A model generated the notes under the pieces. It searched no databases, had not been told where the DNA came from, and saw nothing but the letters and a program-made list of their open reading frames with translations. DNA of 64,000 nt from Jacaranda mimosifolia (lineage: Eukaryota; Streptophyta; Magnoliopsida; Lamiales; Bignoniaceae), in contig CM032122.1 of NCBI GenBank assembly GCA_018894105.1, positions 35,371,404 to 35,435,403 of the forward strand. Reading direction: 5' to 3'. The number at the start of each line of letters is the position of its first letter. Position 1 is the first letter of the stretch. A program made the position numbers and the translations under genes. Below are positions 36,134 through 48,595 of this stretch, piece after piece.

Positions 36134-37380
36134 ACATTGGTCTCAAGTGCCAATATGAGATAGATGTTTTTCATCTTCCCAACTCTTCATCTTTCTTTTC
36201 TAAAGTCAACTTTGAATAGTTTGTTTTGACCATTAATTATTCACCCATAGCTGGTTTTGAGCAATAAATCATGCTATCAACATCTACCCACGGCGTAGAT
36301 TTTGATAATCATAGTTCAATAAAAATTAACGCTAGAGCTCTTTTAATTAATTTGTCACACCAAACCAATTCCAATAGTATTTTTTGTTGAATTGGGTGCT
36401 ATGTACATCATTCTTTTGAAGGAGGCAAGTCGGTCTCCGCAAGTCAATAATTATAAAAAGATTGAGTTTATTGCATCTGCTTCATTGTAAATCCACTTTA
36501 TTTTTTGCATGTTAATGTTTGAAAAATTTTGGCATGCTAAAACTCGTTGAGTTATGGTGGTGATGATAGTAGCTTATCGGTTCTTCTACATTTTTATTTT
36601 TTATTTTTCTGAATTTGTTCTTACCGGGCATAAAATTTGTTAAAAGTTAGGAGAAAGTAAATATATACTGTTTACAATAAAAATAAATAAATAGACAAAA
36701 AGTGTTGAGAGAAAATTATATTATCGATAATATAGTAAGTATAAATGTAATTGAGATTTCTTACATATTTTTTTAGCAAAAATTCCACTTTTCTACTCAA
36801 CTTGGACAATAACTAATATGGAGTCCAGAAGGAATTTCATATACATCATGCTTAAGTAATTTTTTTTTTAAAAAAATTTATCAAATACTTTTTAATATTT
36901 TATGATTTTTTCAATATTTTATAAGATATTTTGAAAATTTTATAAACTTACCTGAACACCCTCTTAATTATAAGAATCAAATCTATGATTAGAAAGAAAT
37001 CCAACTAATGTCCTTTTTTCCCATGAAAGGATTTGGAGAAATGTAGGTTAGTTACTAAGTATGTGATCCATTTTTTATTTTTATTTTTTCCTTTCTTGAA
37101 TAAAGTACTAAGTATGTGACCCACTTATTCTTCAAAGAATTAACCGATGAAGAAAATGGTGATAACAGCAAAAGGCCACGTACAAGGGTTGCACTATTTG
37201 CTTCAAATTCAGTACAATTATAATGGTCTCGTTATTTCTTGTTCTAAACCATTTCCACTAATCACTTTTGATGAGAGTATTAATTATTTAGTGATTTATT
37301 GGGTTGTGATCCAATTCAATCGACCATATAGGAGGTCGAGTAAGGGATTTTGAAGATATAGCTGGGTTGAGTTCTACAAG
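36134..37380. other. AT-rich intergenic DNA
   Basis: No gene supported. Confidence 0.5.
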
Positions 37381-39116
37381 TAGGCATGTCAATGGGTATA
37401 GTTTTACCCTACCCAGACCCATACCCAAGAAAAATCCAAAATTGAGGCCCAATAGTATACTCACCCAACTTTACCGAGTACCCATAGGGTCTGTACATTG
37501 GGCCTCTTTTCCAAACCCACTTCTTACGGGTAGAGTATGGGCCCAATCCAATTTTTTTTTTAATTTTATTTTACTAATTTCAATCCCTATCTAAAATAAC
37601 AATAAGGAAATCAAAATTTTACAAATCATTTTTTTGTTAACTAATTTCAATTCTTATGGGATAACAATAAAAAAAATCAATTTTTACAAATCAATAATTT
37701 TAAGTTTAATAAATGGACAAAAAAATTATTAAGTCAAATAAGTCTATGCAATCTTTTTTGTTTATTTCTTTACTGAAAACCCTCAAAGTCCTCAAGCTTA
37801 ATCATGTCAATGGGTAGGATATTACCTTTCCCAAACCCATACCCTAATATATACCCAAATAATTAGACCATATATTTGTCCTACTCTACCAACCCATAGA
37901 CCCAATTAGATCAATACCCTAAAATACCCAAATAATAGACTCTAAATTAGACCCTACCCTATCAAACCCAAGACCCATTGGGTCTATGGTTGGGTCTAGT
38001 TTATTAGACCCAATTTTTGGATTGTGTTTTGAGTTGACTAATATTTTCATCTTTTTAAATTTTTTTTAGTGTCAATTAAAATGCTAAAACTACATAATAT
38101 TTGAATGCTAGAATAATTTATTAATATTGACTAATTTTTTTGGTATATTTTTAAAAAATTAACTCGATTTTTTACAATTAAGAAAGAGTATACATTTAGT
38201 TTTAATCATTTAATTTAATTTAGTTAATTTATATATTTAATTTTTGGTACATTGAACAAATAAGAACCACGAGAGTATGTATCACTTTTTTATCTCTTCC
38301 CCATATTATGTTTTTTCCTCTCTATTTTTCCTCTAAGATAATATTTTTTCTTTCTTTAACTTTATTCTTTTCATTTTTTTTGAAATATTATTATTCATGT
38401 AATATATTCAATCAAATATATGTAAATAGTATAAAAAATTTAATTTTGTTTAACTGAAAATTTGAATAGGTAGCACCAAAGTATAAAAATTTTTCTTTCT
38501 TCACTGGCCAAAGCTACTGAAAATAAATAAATTCAAAATAATTTTAATTTTTTTTATTATATATATATATATATATTAAAAATTTAAATATACTTGAAGT
38601 GTATCCATTAATATTATTATAAATTTAATTTTGATATAAGTAATTTGGGTTAACTAGTTAAATTTGATTATTTGGATAATGAGTAATTTTGAGGTAGGCC
38701 TATCAATGGTCTGGATTTTAATTCGAATTCAATCTAAATTTAATTGGAATTTTAGAATTTTTATTTGATTAAAATATTCGATTGATTAGATCTGATTATA
38801 AATATTTGTAATTCGAAATCAATTATTTTTAATTATTTTTGGGTTTAGGTTTGACGAAAATGTTAATTAAAAAAATTTTGATGAGTAAAAAAGATTAAAA
38901 TTGGAAAGGAGGGAATTGAAATATAGATATTTGATATTGGGTATTTTTTGGGTATTGGATATTTGGATATTTTATGGGTATAGACCTTACTCGTACCCAT
39001 TTCATTTTTCTTGATGGGTCTGGGTAGGGTCCGAGTCTTATGTCTATTTAGTGGGTATGAGTATGGGTATTATACTATTGTCATGGGCTTGGGTAGGGTA
39101 CCCATTGACAGGCCTA
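37381..39116 (+). mobile_element. Non-autonomous hAT-like element, ~1.74 kb
   Basis: Terminal inverted repeats are TAGGCATGTCAATGGGTA at the left and TACCCATTGACAGGCCTA at the right (16 of 18 matching as inverted repeats). Sub-terminal regions are rich in 'gggtatgggtaggg' and its complement in both arms. Flanking octamers TCTACAAG and CCTGCAAC match at only 5 of 8, so the target duplication is doubtful. Internal words at about 37803 and 38695 resemble further termini (TAGGCCTATCAATGG), suggesting nested or rearranged copies. No coding sequence found. Confidence 0.7.
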
Positions 39117-39790
39117 CCTGCAACCAATAGTACATATCAGCCTGGGCCAGATGTCTTCGGCTAAGGCATTCCGACGCTCAAATCAGTATATGATTGATTA
39201 CAAGGTAGAGCAGTAGATTAAGGGCTTTGAGTGACGATAAGCATAACCTGCTGAAGGGTGACCGTGGGGTATTTATAGCCTTTTGTTCAGGTTAATATGT
39301 CCATAATACCCTTGTGTGTACAGAAAGGACTTTTGTCATTGCCTGAGAACCTTTAAGTCTTTGGTGGTGGCACGCGCCATTAATGCTGAGGTACACCACC
39401 TGTCAAAGAATTCAATGCTACAGAAAGGTGGTCGTGCTTGTTTGACCTCCTAGGTTGAGGAGAATACTTGCTTATGAGTCATTCGGCCGATTCTAGTCGA
39501 TACGATGGGATTCCGTTGGATTTGAATCTCCCTAGTTGAGTGTTGAGCAAACATCCCTGAACTGATCGACTATACTCAGGTCGACTAGGCAAAATGCTAA
39601 TGCTCGTGCTGGCAGGAAGGCCGAGTGAAATTGGGTCTAGTAAATAACCTAGTTGATCACCAATAGGCTGGGCCTGGTAGCTAATAGGGTTGTTCCACAT
39701 CGTATCTTTGGTTCGGTCGAGCACTATTAGGTTAGACCTGTTGGGATTCAAGCTCGTTGGGCTATCCCATATCAATTTTGTATTTAAATT
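39117..39790 (-). mobile_element. LTR-like retroelement fragment
   Basis: A GC-balanced block with a - strand CTATAAATACCCCAC box (39278-39264), matching the TATA word of the remnants at 2.65 and 13.3 kb. Words such as 'ccgactagaatcggccgaatgact' in the - strand resemble Ty3-type LTRs, but no internal domain adjoins. A 98-codon frame antisense to 39479-39775 is not a recognised protein. Confidence 0.4.
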
Positions 39791-40478
39791 TTGAATTTTG
39801 ACAAAAGAAATTAAAAAGAATAAAACACGTCGTATTATAATCTGAAGTAAATATAAATTACTTTTAAATATTTTCTTACTAAACTTCTTAAATAAAACAT
39901 AGCATTAACATATCTCGTTCCGTGATTATAAAATCACAATATTTACAGAAAATATTCAATTAATTTCAAACATCTACTTAAATTTGATTTTTAAAAATAT
40001 TGCACTTTATACGTACACAACGAATTTTTGTGATTCACATTTAGATATTCATTTCAATAAATATTGTACGCACTTAAAAATTATTTATGATAGACAATTG
40101 ATTTGTGCACATAATATCCAATAAGTCATTTGATCTAATCGAACACGGCAACAAATTGAACCACACTAGAGATTGAAATTACCTAAAGAGGTCTATCCAA
40201 TCAAATTCGAGTACAATCTCTGAGGCTGCGTCTATAAATATCCTATTTTATATTTATTTTAATTCACTGAATTGACTAAGAAAAGGCATTTGTTACTTTT
40301 TTTTTTTTCCTTTTTAATCTAGCCCACCACAGAGTCAAGACAAAAGAAATTGAAATAAAGTAACAGTTTTAAAGAAGAAAACACACTAGTAGAATTAGCT
40401 AGGTGTCCAAAACCTAAAGACGTAGCTCTGATTAAAAGTAAGATTACTTGTTTCACAGTCTTTAATTATGGGGAAGCT
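39791..40478. other. AT-rich intergenic DNA, nothing recognised
   Basis: No supported feature. Confidence 0.5.
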
Positions 40479-40835
40479 TAGGCACCGTTTGGTTTCATTT
40501 CTACACCCCATTTTTACATTTTTTACTATTTTAAAAATAAAAAAAATTATTTTTTACATATTTTCACCAAATATCATTTTTATTTTTATTTTTAAAATAC
40601 ATTATCCAATAACTTATATACATTCTCCATATAACCTATATATTTTCTCTCTATTCCATTATTTATATTTCTCTCTACCTACAACCTATTAAAATTCCAA
40701 CACAATCATTACACTTTCAAACATTTCATCCAAACACATTTTTATTTTCACATCACATCACATAACTAATTTTTACCAAAATGAAAATGTTGCAAACTGA
40801 AATTGAAATTGAAAATAAAACCAAACGGTCCCTTA
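40479..40835 (+). mobile_element. MITE family B, 357-bp copy
   Basis: Ends are TAGGCACCGTTTGGTTTCAT and, inverted, TAAGGGACCGTTTGGTTTTA. The body is C/T/A-rich and G-poor with no coding capacity. The right end touches the start of a family A MITE with two or three bases between. The interrupted copy at 42141-42402 / 48112-48283 is the same family. Confidence 0.75.
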
Positions 40836-40837
40836 AT

Positions 40838-41187
40838 GTTTCCCGGAATAACATTGTTTTAGGAAAATATAATCAAATATATTCCCTTTTTTTTCTTCAA
40901 AATGTACATTCTCTAATACACACACACACACACATTATATACACATCATATATATTTTTTTATTATTCTAACATTAAAATAATCACTTAATTCCATTTTT
41001 TTCCCCCCAAAAACCCAACAAAAAAGCATTGATCTATATAACTGCTACAATAAAGAATGTCCTCCTCAAAACATAAACAAACATACTAAAAAAACAACTT
41101 TCACATTTTTTAATAATTTATTTTCCCAAAATCCATAATAAACACATGATAAAATCAAACAAAAAACATAACCAAACATAACCTTAT
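40838..41187 (+). mobile_element. MITE family A copy
   Basis: It matches the reverse complement of 7086-7558 with several internal deletions: 'attgttttaggaaaatata', a (CA)n run (40919-40933), 'tattattctaac', 'aaaacataaacaaacatac' and the end 'aaccaaacataacctta'. Confidence 0.75.
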
Positions 41188-42140
41188 TTTTCAACTTTAT
41201 ACTGCTACAATTAAAATTTTAAAATTTAAAAAAATAATCTCTCAATTAAATTAACTAACACTTTGCATCATTAATTCCCGATTATTATTTTCAATGACAA
41301 TAGTGTAGAATTTCTTAATTACATAAAATTTTTAATTTAAAATTCGCTCCCTATCAAATCAAAACTCTAATTTTATATCTTTTGTTTGTGACATAATTTA
41401 TTTTAAAATCTTCTTTACAAACTACTTTTTGTAATGTTTTTTTTTTACAAAAAAAATTATACATTTGTAGCATTGCGAACATATATATGCGATTCACTAT
41501 CTAGTTATTGGCCAATTAAAGCAATTTATTCTAAAAAGTTAGCTAGACCCAATCAACAAAAGGTTAGTGCCATGATGCAACTTTTTGGTGTCATTACTTA
41601 ATGACATTGCTTATATTTACATAATATTTGTATCGAGTGTAAAAATATACATCAAAATAATTTGAATGAAGCTATATAATTAGAATAATGCATTTCTCAA
41701 TGTTGATGTGGCTTAATTCATTATTTATTATTCATTATGTCACGCTATATTAGTTCAATATAAATTTCACTATGATCTAGTTTAATTTTCATTATTTGAT
41801 GTTTTCATACCTGTATTATAAATAAATTTTTCTGTATGCATATCATATTCTTTTCTAGAAACTTAACCTTTTGACTTTTATTTTAGATTTTACGTGTTAT
41901 AATTGAAATAAAGATCAAAATCCCATAAGTTATTTTTCTTCTTTCAAGGGAAGGTAGAACTTAGAAGTCTTTGGTTTATTGTTCACCACAAGATTTATTG
42001 CTTGACTTTTCTTGTTTAAGTTGTATATATCAGAGTTGAAAAAGTTAAAGTCTTCAAAATATCTTTACCGTTTTACTCTCAGAACTAATCAATGTTGCAA
42101 AAAATAAAATTCAGACAAAGAAAAAGAATAATCAAGAAAC
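41188..42140. other. AT-rich intergenic DNA, nothing recognised
   Basis: No supported feature. Confidence 0.5.
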
Positions 42141-42402
42141 TTTACGACCTTTTGGTTTCATTTATAAGGTCCATTTCTATTTTTATCTGGGGATAAAAAG
42201 TAAAAATTATCACTTTCTCCTTACTTTCACTCAAAGTATTCATATTTTTATTTTCAAACTCTTTCTAAACTTATCATATCATTTTATTATTACATTAATA
42301 ATATTTAAATTTAATTTGACATAAAGTACCCACTATCATTTTAAAATTAATAAAATAACATATATTTTTAAAAAATAAATTTTTTTAAACATAAAAAATT
42401 AT
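42141..42402 (+). mobile_element. MITE family B, left half (split by the 5.7 kb element)
   Basis: It starts 'acgaccttttggtttcattt', aligning with the left end of the 40479 copy, and proceeds with G-poor sequence to 42402, where the large element begins. Its right half continues at 48112. Confidence 0.65.
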
Positions 42403-42949
42403 GGGGCACTTATTAAAAAGTACCAAAACCACTTTTCAAATTCATGTTCAGTCCCCACTTGAATTTTAATAGAATGAACTCCCTAGTTTTGTTAAAATTT
42501 TAGAGATCACTCCCTACCCACTTGATTTGGCAAAAATACCCTTAAGTACAATATTTTTCACTCATTTTCCTCACTTCTTTTCTATCCACACAACCAAACA
42601 CCATTTATCTCCATTCCCAAACACTAAACCCCACCTTCATCTTTCATCATCAGAAGAAAGAAAAAAAAAAAAAAGTCTAAGAAGCAAATTGAGCTTGACG
42701 GCGCGAACGAGGAACCCGACGACACCACCACCACTAGCGCGACCACTGCATTTCCACCTTCTTAATTTATTTTCATCATTTTCAGGTTATTTTCTCGGTT
42801 TATTTTCATTCTTCCCAGTTTATTTTCTCAGTTATTACCAGGTCATTCTCTCCATCTTGTATTTTTTTTCTTAATCAGCAAAAAGAGTGTTTGCCGGAGA
42901 TGTCGATATGAAGAAGGAGATGAATTTTGAAGAACTTAGGACTTATTGG

Positions 42950-43545
42950 AATTGTAGTAGTATATAATCTGTTTATATAAAGTATATTTTACAAGAAATT
43001 ATAATACAAAATATTCAACCTTTCAGTACATTTTAAAAGAAATAGTAGTATATAATTTGTTTATCTAAAGTACATTTTACAAGTGATTGTAGTACAAAAC
43101 GTTCAACCTTTCAATAAATATTATCTGAAACTGGTAGTATACAATTTGTTTATCTAAAGTACATTTTACCAGCAATTACAGTACAAAATATTCAACCTTT
43201 TAGTACACATGATCTAAAAGTAGTAGTATATAATCTGTTTATGTAAAGTATATTTTTCAAGTAATTGCAGTACAAAACATTCAACATTTCAGTACACATT
43301 ACTAGAAGTGGTAGTATATAATCTGTTTATATAAAGTATATTTCACAAGCAATTCTAGTACAAAATATTCAACTTTTTAGAATACATTAGTATAAGTGGT
43401 AATATATATGAAAAGTACATTTTACAACCAATTATAGTACAAAATATTCAACATTTCAGTACACATTATCTAAAAGTAGGAGTATATAATCTATTTATGT
43501 AAAGTACATTTTACAAGGAATTGTAGCACAAAACATTCAAGTTTT
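42950..43545 (+). repeat. Left array of ~88-bp repeat, about 7 copies
   Basis: Each unit contains 'gtagtatataatctgtttat', 'aaagtacattttacaag', 'attgtagtacaaaatattca' and 'cctttcagtacac'. The fifth to seventh units are degraded. Same repeat as 46110-47390 but on the opposite strand. Confidence 0.9.
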
Positions 43546-43554
43546 ATACTTCAA

Positions 43555-44120
43555 CCTAAAATTGTACTCTATTATTTAAGTTCTATACTTCAAGTGTTCT
43601 ATTAATTGATTATCCAAAATTGTACTGCAATTGCTGGCGTCTTATACTTCAAGTGTTCTGGAATTGTACTTCTTTTTATATAAAATTGTACTTCATTTAT
43701 CTGAATTGTACTTTATTTTATACTTCATTTTACATAAAATTGTACTCTATTATTGAATTTCTATACTTCGAGGGTTTTATTTATTAATTATCCAAAATTG
43801 TACTGCAATTACTAGAGTTTTATTCTTCAAGTATTCTAAAATTGTACTTCTTTTTATATAAAATTGTACTTCATTACCTAAAATTATACTTTATTTTACA
43901 TAAAATTGTACTCTATTATTTAAGTTTTATACTTCAAGGATTCTACTAATTGATTATCCAAAATTGTACTGCAATTGATGGCGTCTTATACTTGAAGTGT
44001 TTTGGAATTGTACTTCATTTTTTATAAAATTGTACTTCGTTTATCTGAAATTGCACTTCATTTTACCTAAAATTGTACTCTATTATTGAAGTTCTATACT
44101 TCAAGTGTTTTATTTATTGA
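43555..44120 (+). repeat. ~170-180-bp tandem repeat, about 3 copies
   Basis: Units start at 'aaaattgtactctattat' (about 43557, 43737, 43904, 44068) and include 'gattatccaaaattgtactgcaatt' and 'tatacttcaagtgttct'. The word TGTACT recurs throughout. Confidence 0.85.
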
Positions 44121-44299
44121 TTTAGCATGAAAATGTAGCATGTGCATGTTGTCCGAGATATCAGTGCTTTCAATAAGGGAGATTTATACTTGATTTCGGG
44201 ATATATGTACTTCATTGCGGTAATTATGTACTAGATTTAGAGTGAAAAGGTAGCATGTGCATGTTGTCCGAGAGCATGAACAAATGTGTGAGATATTAC

Positions 44300-44880
44300 T
44301 AGGGGTGGGCGTTCGGATCGGGTAGGTCGAGTTCGGGTACCCAATTTTTTGGGTAGCAATTGTAGCTACCCAACACCGACCCGAAATTGTCGGGTACCCG
44401 ACATGATTTTTTTTAAAAAAAATAATTTAAATATTATCTAAAAAGTCTAAAAAGAAGAAAAAAAAAAAAAAAAAAGGGAAATGAACTTTGGCCTCTGTTA
44501 GACTAACAGAGGCAAAAGGCCAAAGCTTGGCCACTATTAAGTGTTAACAGTGGCCAAATATTGGATATAATAAGCATTTAAATTATATATTTATGTATAA
44601 TAAATATCTTTACATATATTATATATATTGGATATATTTAGATATATATGTATTTTATATACAATACATATAAATATACTTATTATATATAATATATATT
44701 TATTTATATATAAATTAAAATTGGGTACCCGAACTACTCGATCGGGTAGGACTTCCTACACGATATTCGACCTGAAATTTCATTTGAGTAACGGGTACTC
44801 AATCCGCATTTTTTTTAAAATAAAAAACCCGACTCGATCGGGTCGGTACCCGAATTACTCGATCCGAACGCCCACCCTTA
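44300..44880 (+). mobile_element. hAT-like element with perfect 8-bp target duplication, 581 bp
   Basis: It begins TAGGGGTGGGCGTTCGGATC and ends GATCCGAACGCCCACCCTTA, near-perfect 20-bp inverted ends. GATATTAC is present on both sides (44292-44299 and 44881-44888). The sub-terminal regions are rich in CGGGTACCCG, and the core is AT-rich. Unoccupied versions of the same target sequence occur within the host element near 45003-45030 and 45213-45240, so the insertion is directly readable. No ORF of a transposase. Confidence 0.95.
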
Positions 44881-45099
44881 GATATTACTTCAATAAGGGA
44901 GATTTTATACAAAGTGTATTTCAATATAACACCATATATACATCGTTTGTTCTATATTTGTACTTCATTTATATTGAAAATATACTACCAGAGCATTAAC
45001 AAATGTTTGAGATATTACTTCAATAAGGGAGATTTATACTTTATTTAAGGACAAACGATAGTCTCAAGATATTGTATTTGACCCTCACTATAATTATTA

Positions 45100-45960
45100 G
45101 AGACTAATTATTTAATTGCATAAAGTGTACTTCAACATAACATTATATATACTTCATTTGTTCTGTATTTGTACTTCATTTATACTGAAAATATGCTACC
45201 AGAGCATGAACAAATACATGAGATATTACTTCAATAAGAGAGATTTATACTTGATTTCAGGACATATGTACTTCATTGCGGCAATTATGTACTTAAGTTT
45301 TGTTTCATGAGTTGCCTTTTATTTCTTGGTAATTAACAACCAAAACTCTAAAAATGTGTGTAATATTTAGTATGGTATGAATAAAATAATGTAAAGTATT
45401 AAAGTGATAACCACTAGTGTTCAACGAATCAGAGTTATCATTCGTAGTATCCAAAGTATACTTATGCATTAAAAGTTGTAAACACATGAGCATTTGACAA
45501 TTATATCCATTTTATCACCAGTACAAATATGTACTTCACCTAGTTCGATAGTCTCAAAATATTGTACTTGACCCTCCCTACAATTATTAGAGCTAATTAT
45601 TCAATTGCATAAAGTGTACTTCAACATAACACCATATGTACTTCATTTGTTCTGTATTTGTACGTCATTTCCCGCATATTATACTGAACATCGCTACAAT
45701 ATTTCACTTTAATTGAAGAATACTTCAACATAACGCCATATATACTTCGTTTGTTCTGTATTTATACTTCATTTCCCGCATATTATACTGAACCTCACTA
45801 CAATATTTCACTTTAATTGAAGAATACTTCAACATAACGCCATATATACTTCATTTGTTATGTATTTGTACTTGATTTCCCACATATTGTACTAAACCTC
45901 GCTACGATATTTCACTTTAATTGAATGGTGCTTCAACATAACATCATATCCATGTATATA
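45100..45960 (+). repeat. ~105-bp tandem repeat block
   Basis: Units beginning 'cttcaacataac' occur at about 45619, 45722, 45828 and 45931 (an earlier one at about 45130) and contain 'atatacttcrtttgttctgtattt', 'tcattt', 'cccgcatattatactgaac' and 'caatatttcactttaattgaa'. The related 'cttcaataagggagatttatactt' word recurs at 44170, 44890, 45021 and 45230. Confidence 0.85.
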
Positions 45961-46109
45961 TAAAAAGGAGTCTTCTTCAATGCATCAAAATAATTTGACC
46001 CCATCTTGAATTTCACATGCTCCAATTTAGCCTGAAAATATTGGGGGAGCAACGAGAGCAGACCTCATTATGTCTTGCTTTTGCTGCAATCAAATAAAGA
46101 AAAATTAGT

Positions 46110-47390
46110 ATATAAACAAATTATATACTACCACTTTCAGATAATGTGTACTGAAAGATTGAATATTTTGTATTACAGTTGCTTGTAAAATGTACTTCAG
46201 ATACACAAATTATATACTACCACTCAGATAATGTGTACTGAAAGGTTGAATATTTTGTACTACAGTTGCTTCTAAAATGTACTTCAGATACTCAGATTAT
46301 GTACTACCACTTTCAGCTAATGTGTACTGAATCTTGAATGTTTTGTACTGCAATTACTTTTAAAATATACTTCAAATATACAGATTATATACTACTACTT
46401 TCAGATAATGTGTACTGAAAACTTGAATGTTTTGTACTACAGTTGCTTTTAAAATATACTTTAGATACACAGATTATATACTATACTTTCAGATAATGTG
46501 TACTAAAAGGTTGAATATTTTGTACTACAATTGCTTCTAAAATATATTTCAGATACTCAAATTATGTACTACCATTTTCAGATAATGTGTACTAAAATGT
46601 TGAATATTTTGTACTACCGTTGCTTCTAAAATGTACTTCAAATACTCAAATTATGCACTACCATTTTCAGATGATATATACTGAAAGGTTGAATATTTTG
46701 TACTACAGATATTTCTGAAATGTACTTTAGATACACAAATTATATACTACACTTTCAGATAATGTGTACTTAAAGCTTGAATGTTTTGTACTACAGTTAT
46801 TTCTGAAATGTACTTTAGATACACAGATTATATACTACACTTTCAGATAATATGTACTTAAAGCTTGAATGTTTTGTACTACAGTTATTTCTGAAATTTA
46901 CTTTAGATACACAGATTATATACTACACTTTCAGATAATATGTACTTAAAGCTTGAATATTTTGTACTACAGTTGCTTCTAAAATATACTTCAGACAAAC
47001 AGATTATATACTACCGCTTTTAGATAATGTGCACTGAAAACTTAAATCTTTTGTACTACAATTGCTTCTAAAATGTACTTTAGATACACATATTATATAC
47101 TATACTTTCAGATAATGTGTACTGAAATGTTGAATATTTTTGTACTACAGTTACTTCTAAAATGTATTTTACACAAACAGATTATATACTACACTTTCAG
47201 ATAATGTGTACTGAAAGGTTGAGTATTTTTGTACTACAGTTGCTTCTAAAATGTACTTCAAATACACAAATTATATACTATACTTTCAGACAATATGTAC
47301 TGAAAACTTCAATATTTTGTACTACAGTTGCTTGTAAAATGTACTTTACACAAACAGATTATGTACTACTATTTTCAGATAATTTCAATG
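46110..47390 (-). repeat. Right array of ~88-bp repeat, 14 copies
   Basis: I counted 14 occurrences of the 'gttgcttctaaaatgtactt' word at about 46178, 46266, 46354, 46442, 46530, 46619, 46707, 46795, 46885, 46973, 47063, 47151, 47240 and 47329, a spacing of 88-90 bp. Reverse-complemented, the unit is that of the left array. Confidence 0.92.
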
Positions 47391-48111
47391 TATAATTTCA
47401 GGTATAAGAAGTATAAATCCCAAGAAAGTGAAGTATAACTTTCATGCCTTTCAAGTGCAAATAAGAGATTTTTAAATATTACAACAAAAATAATATATAT
47501 AAAAAATGAGTTAAAGTTTTTAACAACTAAAAAAGAGTTCAAACAAAGAAAGATGAGAAAATCTATTTGCAAAACTTATAAAACTGAAAAATACACACAT
47601 TTGAAAGAAAGCAAAGTCCACTAAATGAGTAGCAGAAAACATACCTTTCTGAACCATGTTCTTTTCCTTATGTTTTTCGCTCCTTGTTGGTGCTCCTGAT
47701 TGTTCCATTTTCACAAGTTGCAGAGTAGTCGGGCTTTTTTTTTCCCCCCTTCTTGCGTCGATTTCGTTTTTCCTTTCCCGGTCTCTCTTTCGTTCACAGC
47801 ATTTTGTTGGCAGACGAGATGCTGTTTTTCGCGTCTTTTGTTCTTCAGAGGAGAAAACGGTTTCCAAACAAAAAAAAAACGTGCGTTCGAAGAAAAGTTG
47901 TCATTTGATGAAGTGGGAAGAAGAAAACCGCCATTTGCTGGTTTTTTTTTTGTTATTTTGGCTAAGTATAAGGGTATTTAAGTCTTTTTCAAATATTTGG
48001 GGAGTGATTCCTAAAGTTTTGAAAAAAGTAGGGAGTTTAGTGTTTAGAAAATCAAGTGGGGAGTAAAGTGTAAAATGAAAGTAGGTAAAGGGATTTTATC
48101 CTAATTAACTG

Positions 48112-48283
48112 AAAAATTATAAATCAACTATATTTTCAATCCTATAACTACTCTAATTATTATTTTCCAACCATTTATTCAAACACATTTCTATTTCCAT
48201 TTCAAAATTATAACTACATTTTTAACTTTTAGAAATGATTGAAATAGTAACGAATCCTGAAAATAAAACCAAACAGCCTATTA
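48112..48283 (+). mobile_element. MITE family B, right half
   Basis: It matches the right part of the 40479 copy ('catttattcaaacacatttctattt', 'ataactacattttt', 'aaaataaaaccaaacagcc') and ends 'cctatta'. Confidence 0.65.
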
Positions 48284-48595
48284 CCTTTCTCAAAATACAC
48301 AATTATAATTAATTTGTGATTCAATTTTTTTTAAATAAAGTTATTAATTAAGTGAGTATTATCACGAAGGGCATATAAGTAAATCTATGTGTTGGTTGAT
48401 ATACATGAAGAAGTATTATCATGTACTGAACCAAGAATACTAACCTCTCAATTATTAACCTGTCCTTCTCATTGAGAAAAGAAAGAGCAAAAATATCAGT
48501 GTCACCAGGGCACATCCTCACTACTACTATTGTACTATGACTATATTTACATTGCCCCACCTTCTCTTTTAGCCTCTTCATTTTTATTTTTTTTA
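48284..48595. other. Upstream region of the homeobox gene
   Basis: Non-repetitive DNA between the transposon cluster and the 5' leader of the BEL1-like gene. It probably holds its promoter; no single TATA box stands out. Confidence 0.4.

Larger units (their letters stand above)
42403..48111. mobile_element. Foldback / Mutator-like non-autonomous element, ~5.7 kb
   Basis: The outer ~130 bp at each side are inverted copies: the left 'tccccacttgaattttaatagaatgaactccct' region corresponds to the complement of 48000-48060. They are MULE-style ends ('ggataaaatccctttacc' on the right, inverted). Inside, the arms are opposite-strand arrays of one ~88-bp repeat: about 7 copies at 42950-43545 and 14 copies at 46110-47390. 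A candidate 9-bp target duplication AAAAATTAT flanks it (42394-42402, 48112-48120); 9 bp is the Mutator length, but the word is AT-rich and could match by chance. No transposase was found. GC-richer segments at 42655-42740 and 47740-47930 give spurious ORFs. Confidence 0.75.

Noticed and set aside
46110..47390. CRISPR-like array
   Set aside because: Repeats and spacers are not distinct: the whole ~88-bp unit is repeated, in a plant genome, inside a transposon.
47656..48066. 136-codon frame near the right arm of the foldback element
   Set aside because: Phe/Ser/Lys-rich frame within the terminal repeat region, overlapped by other frames; no domain.
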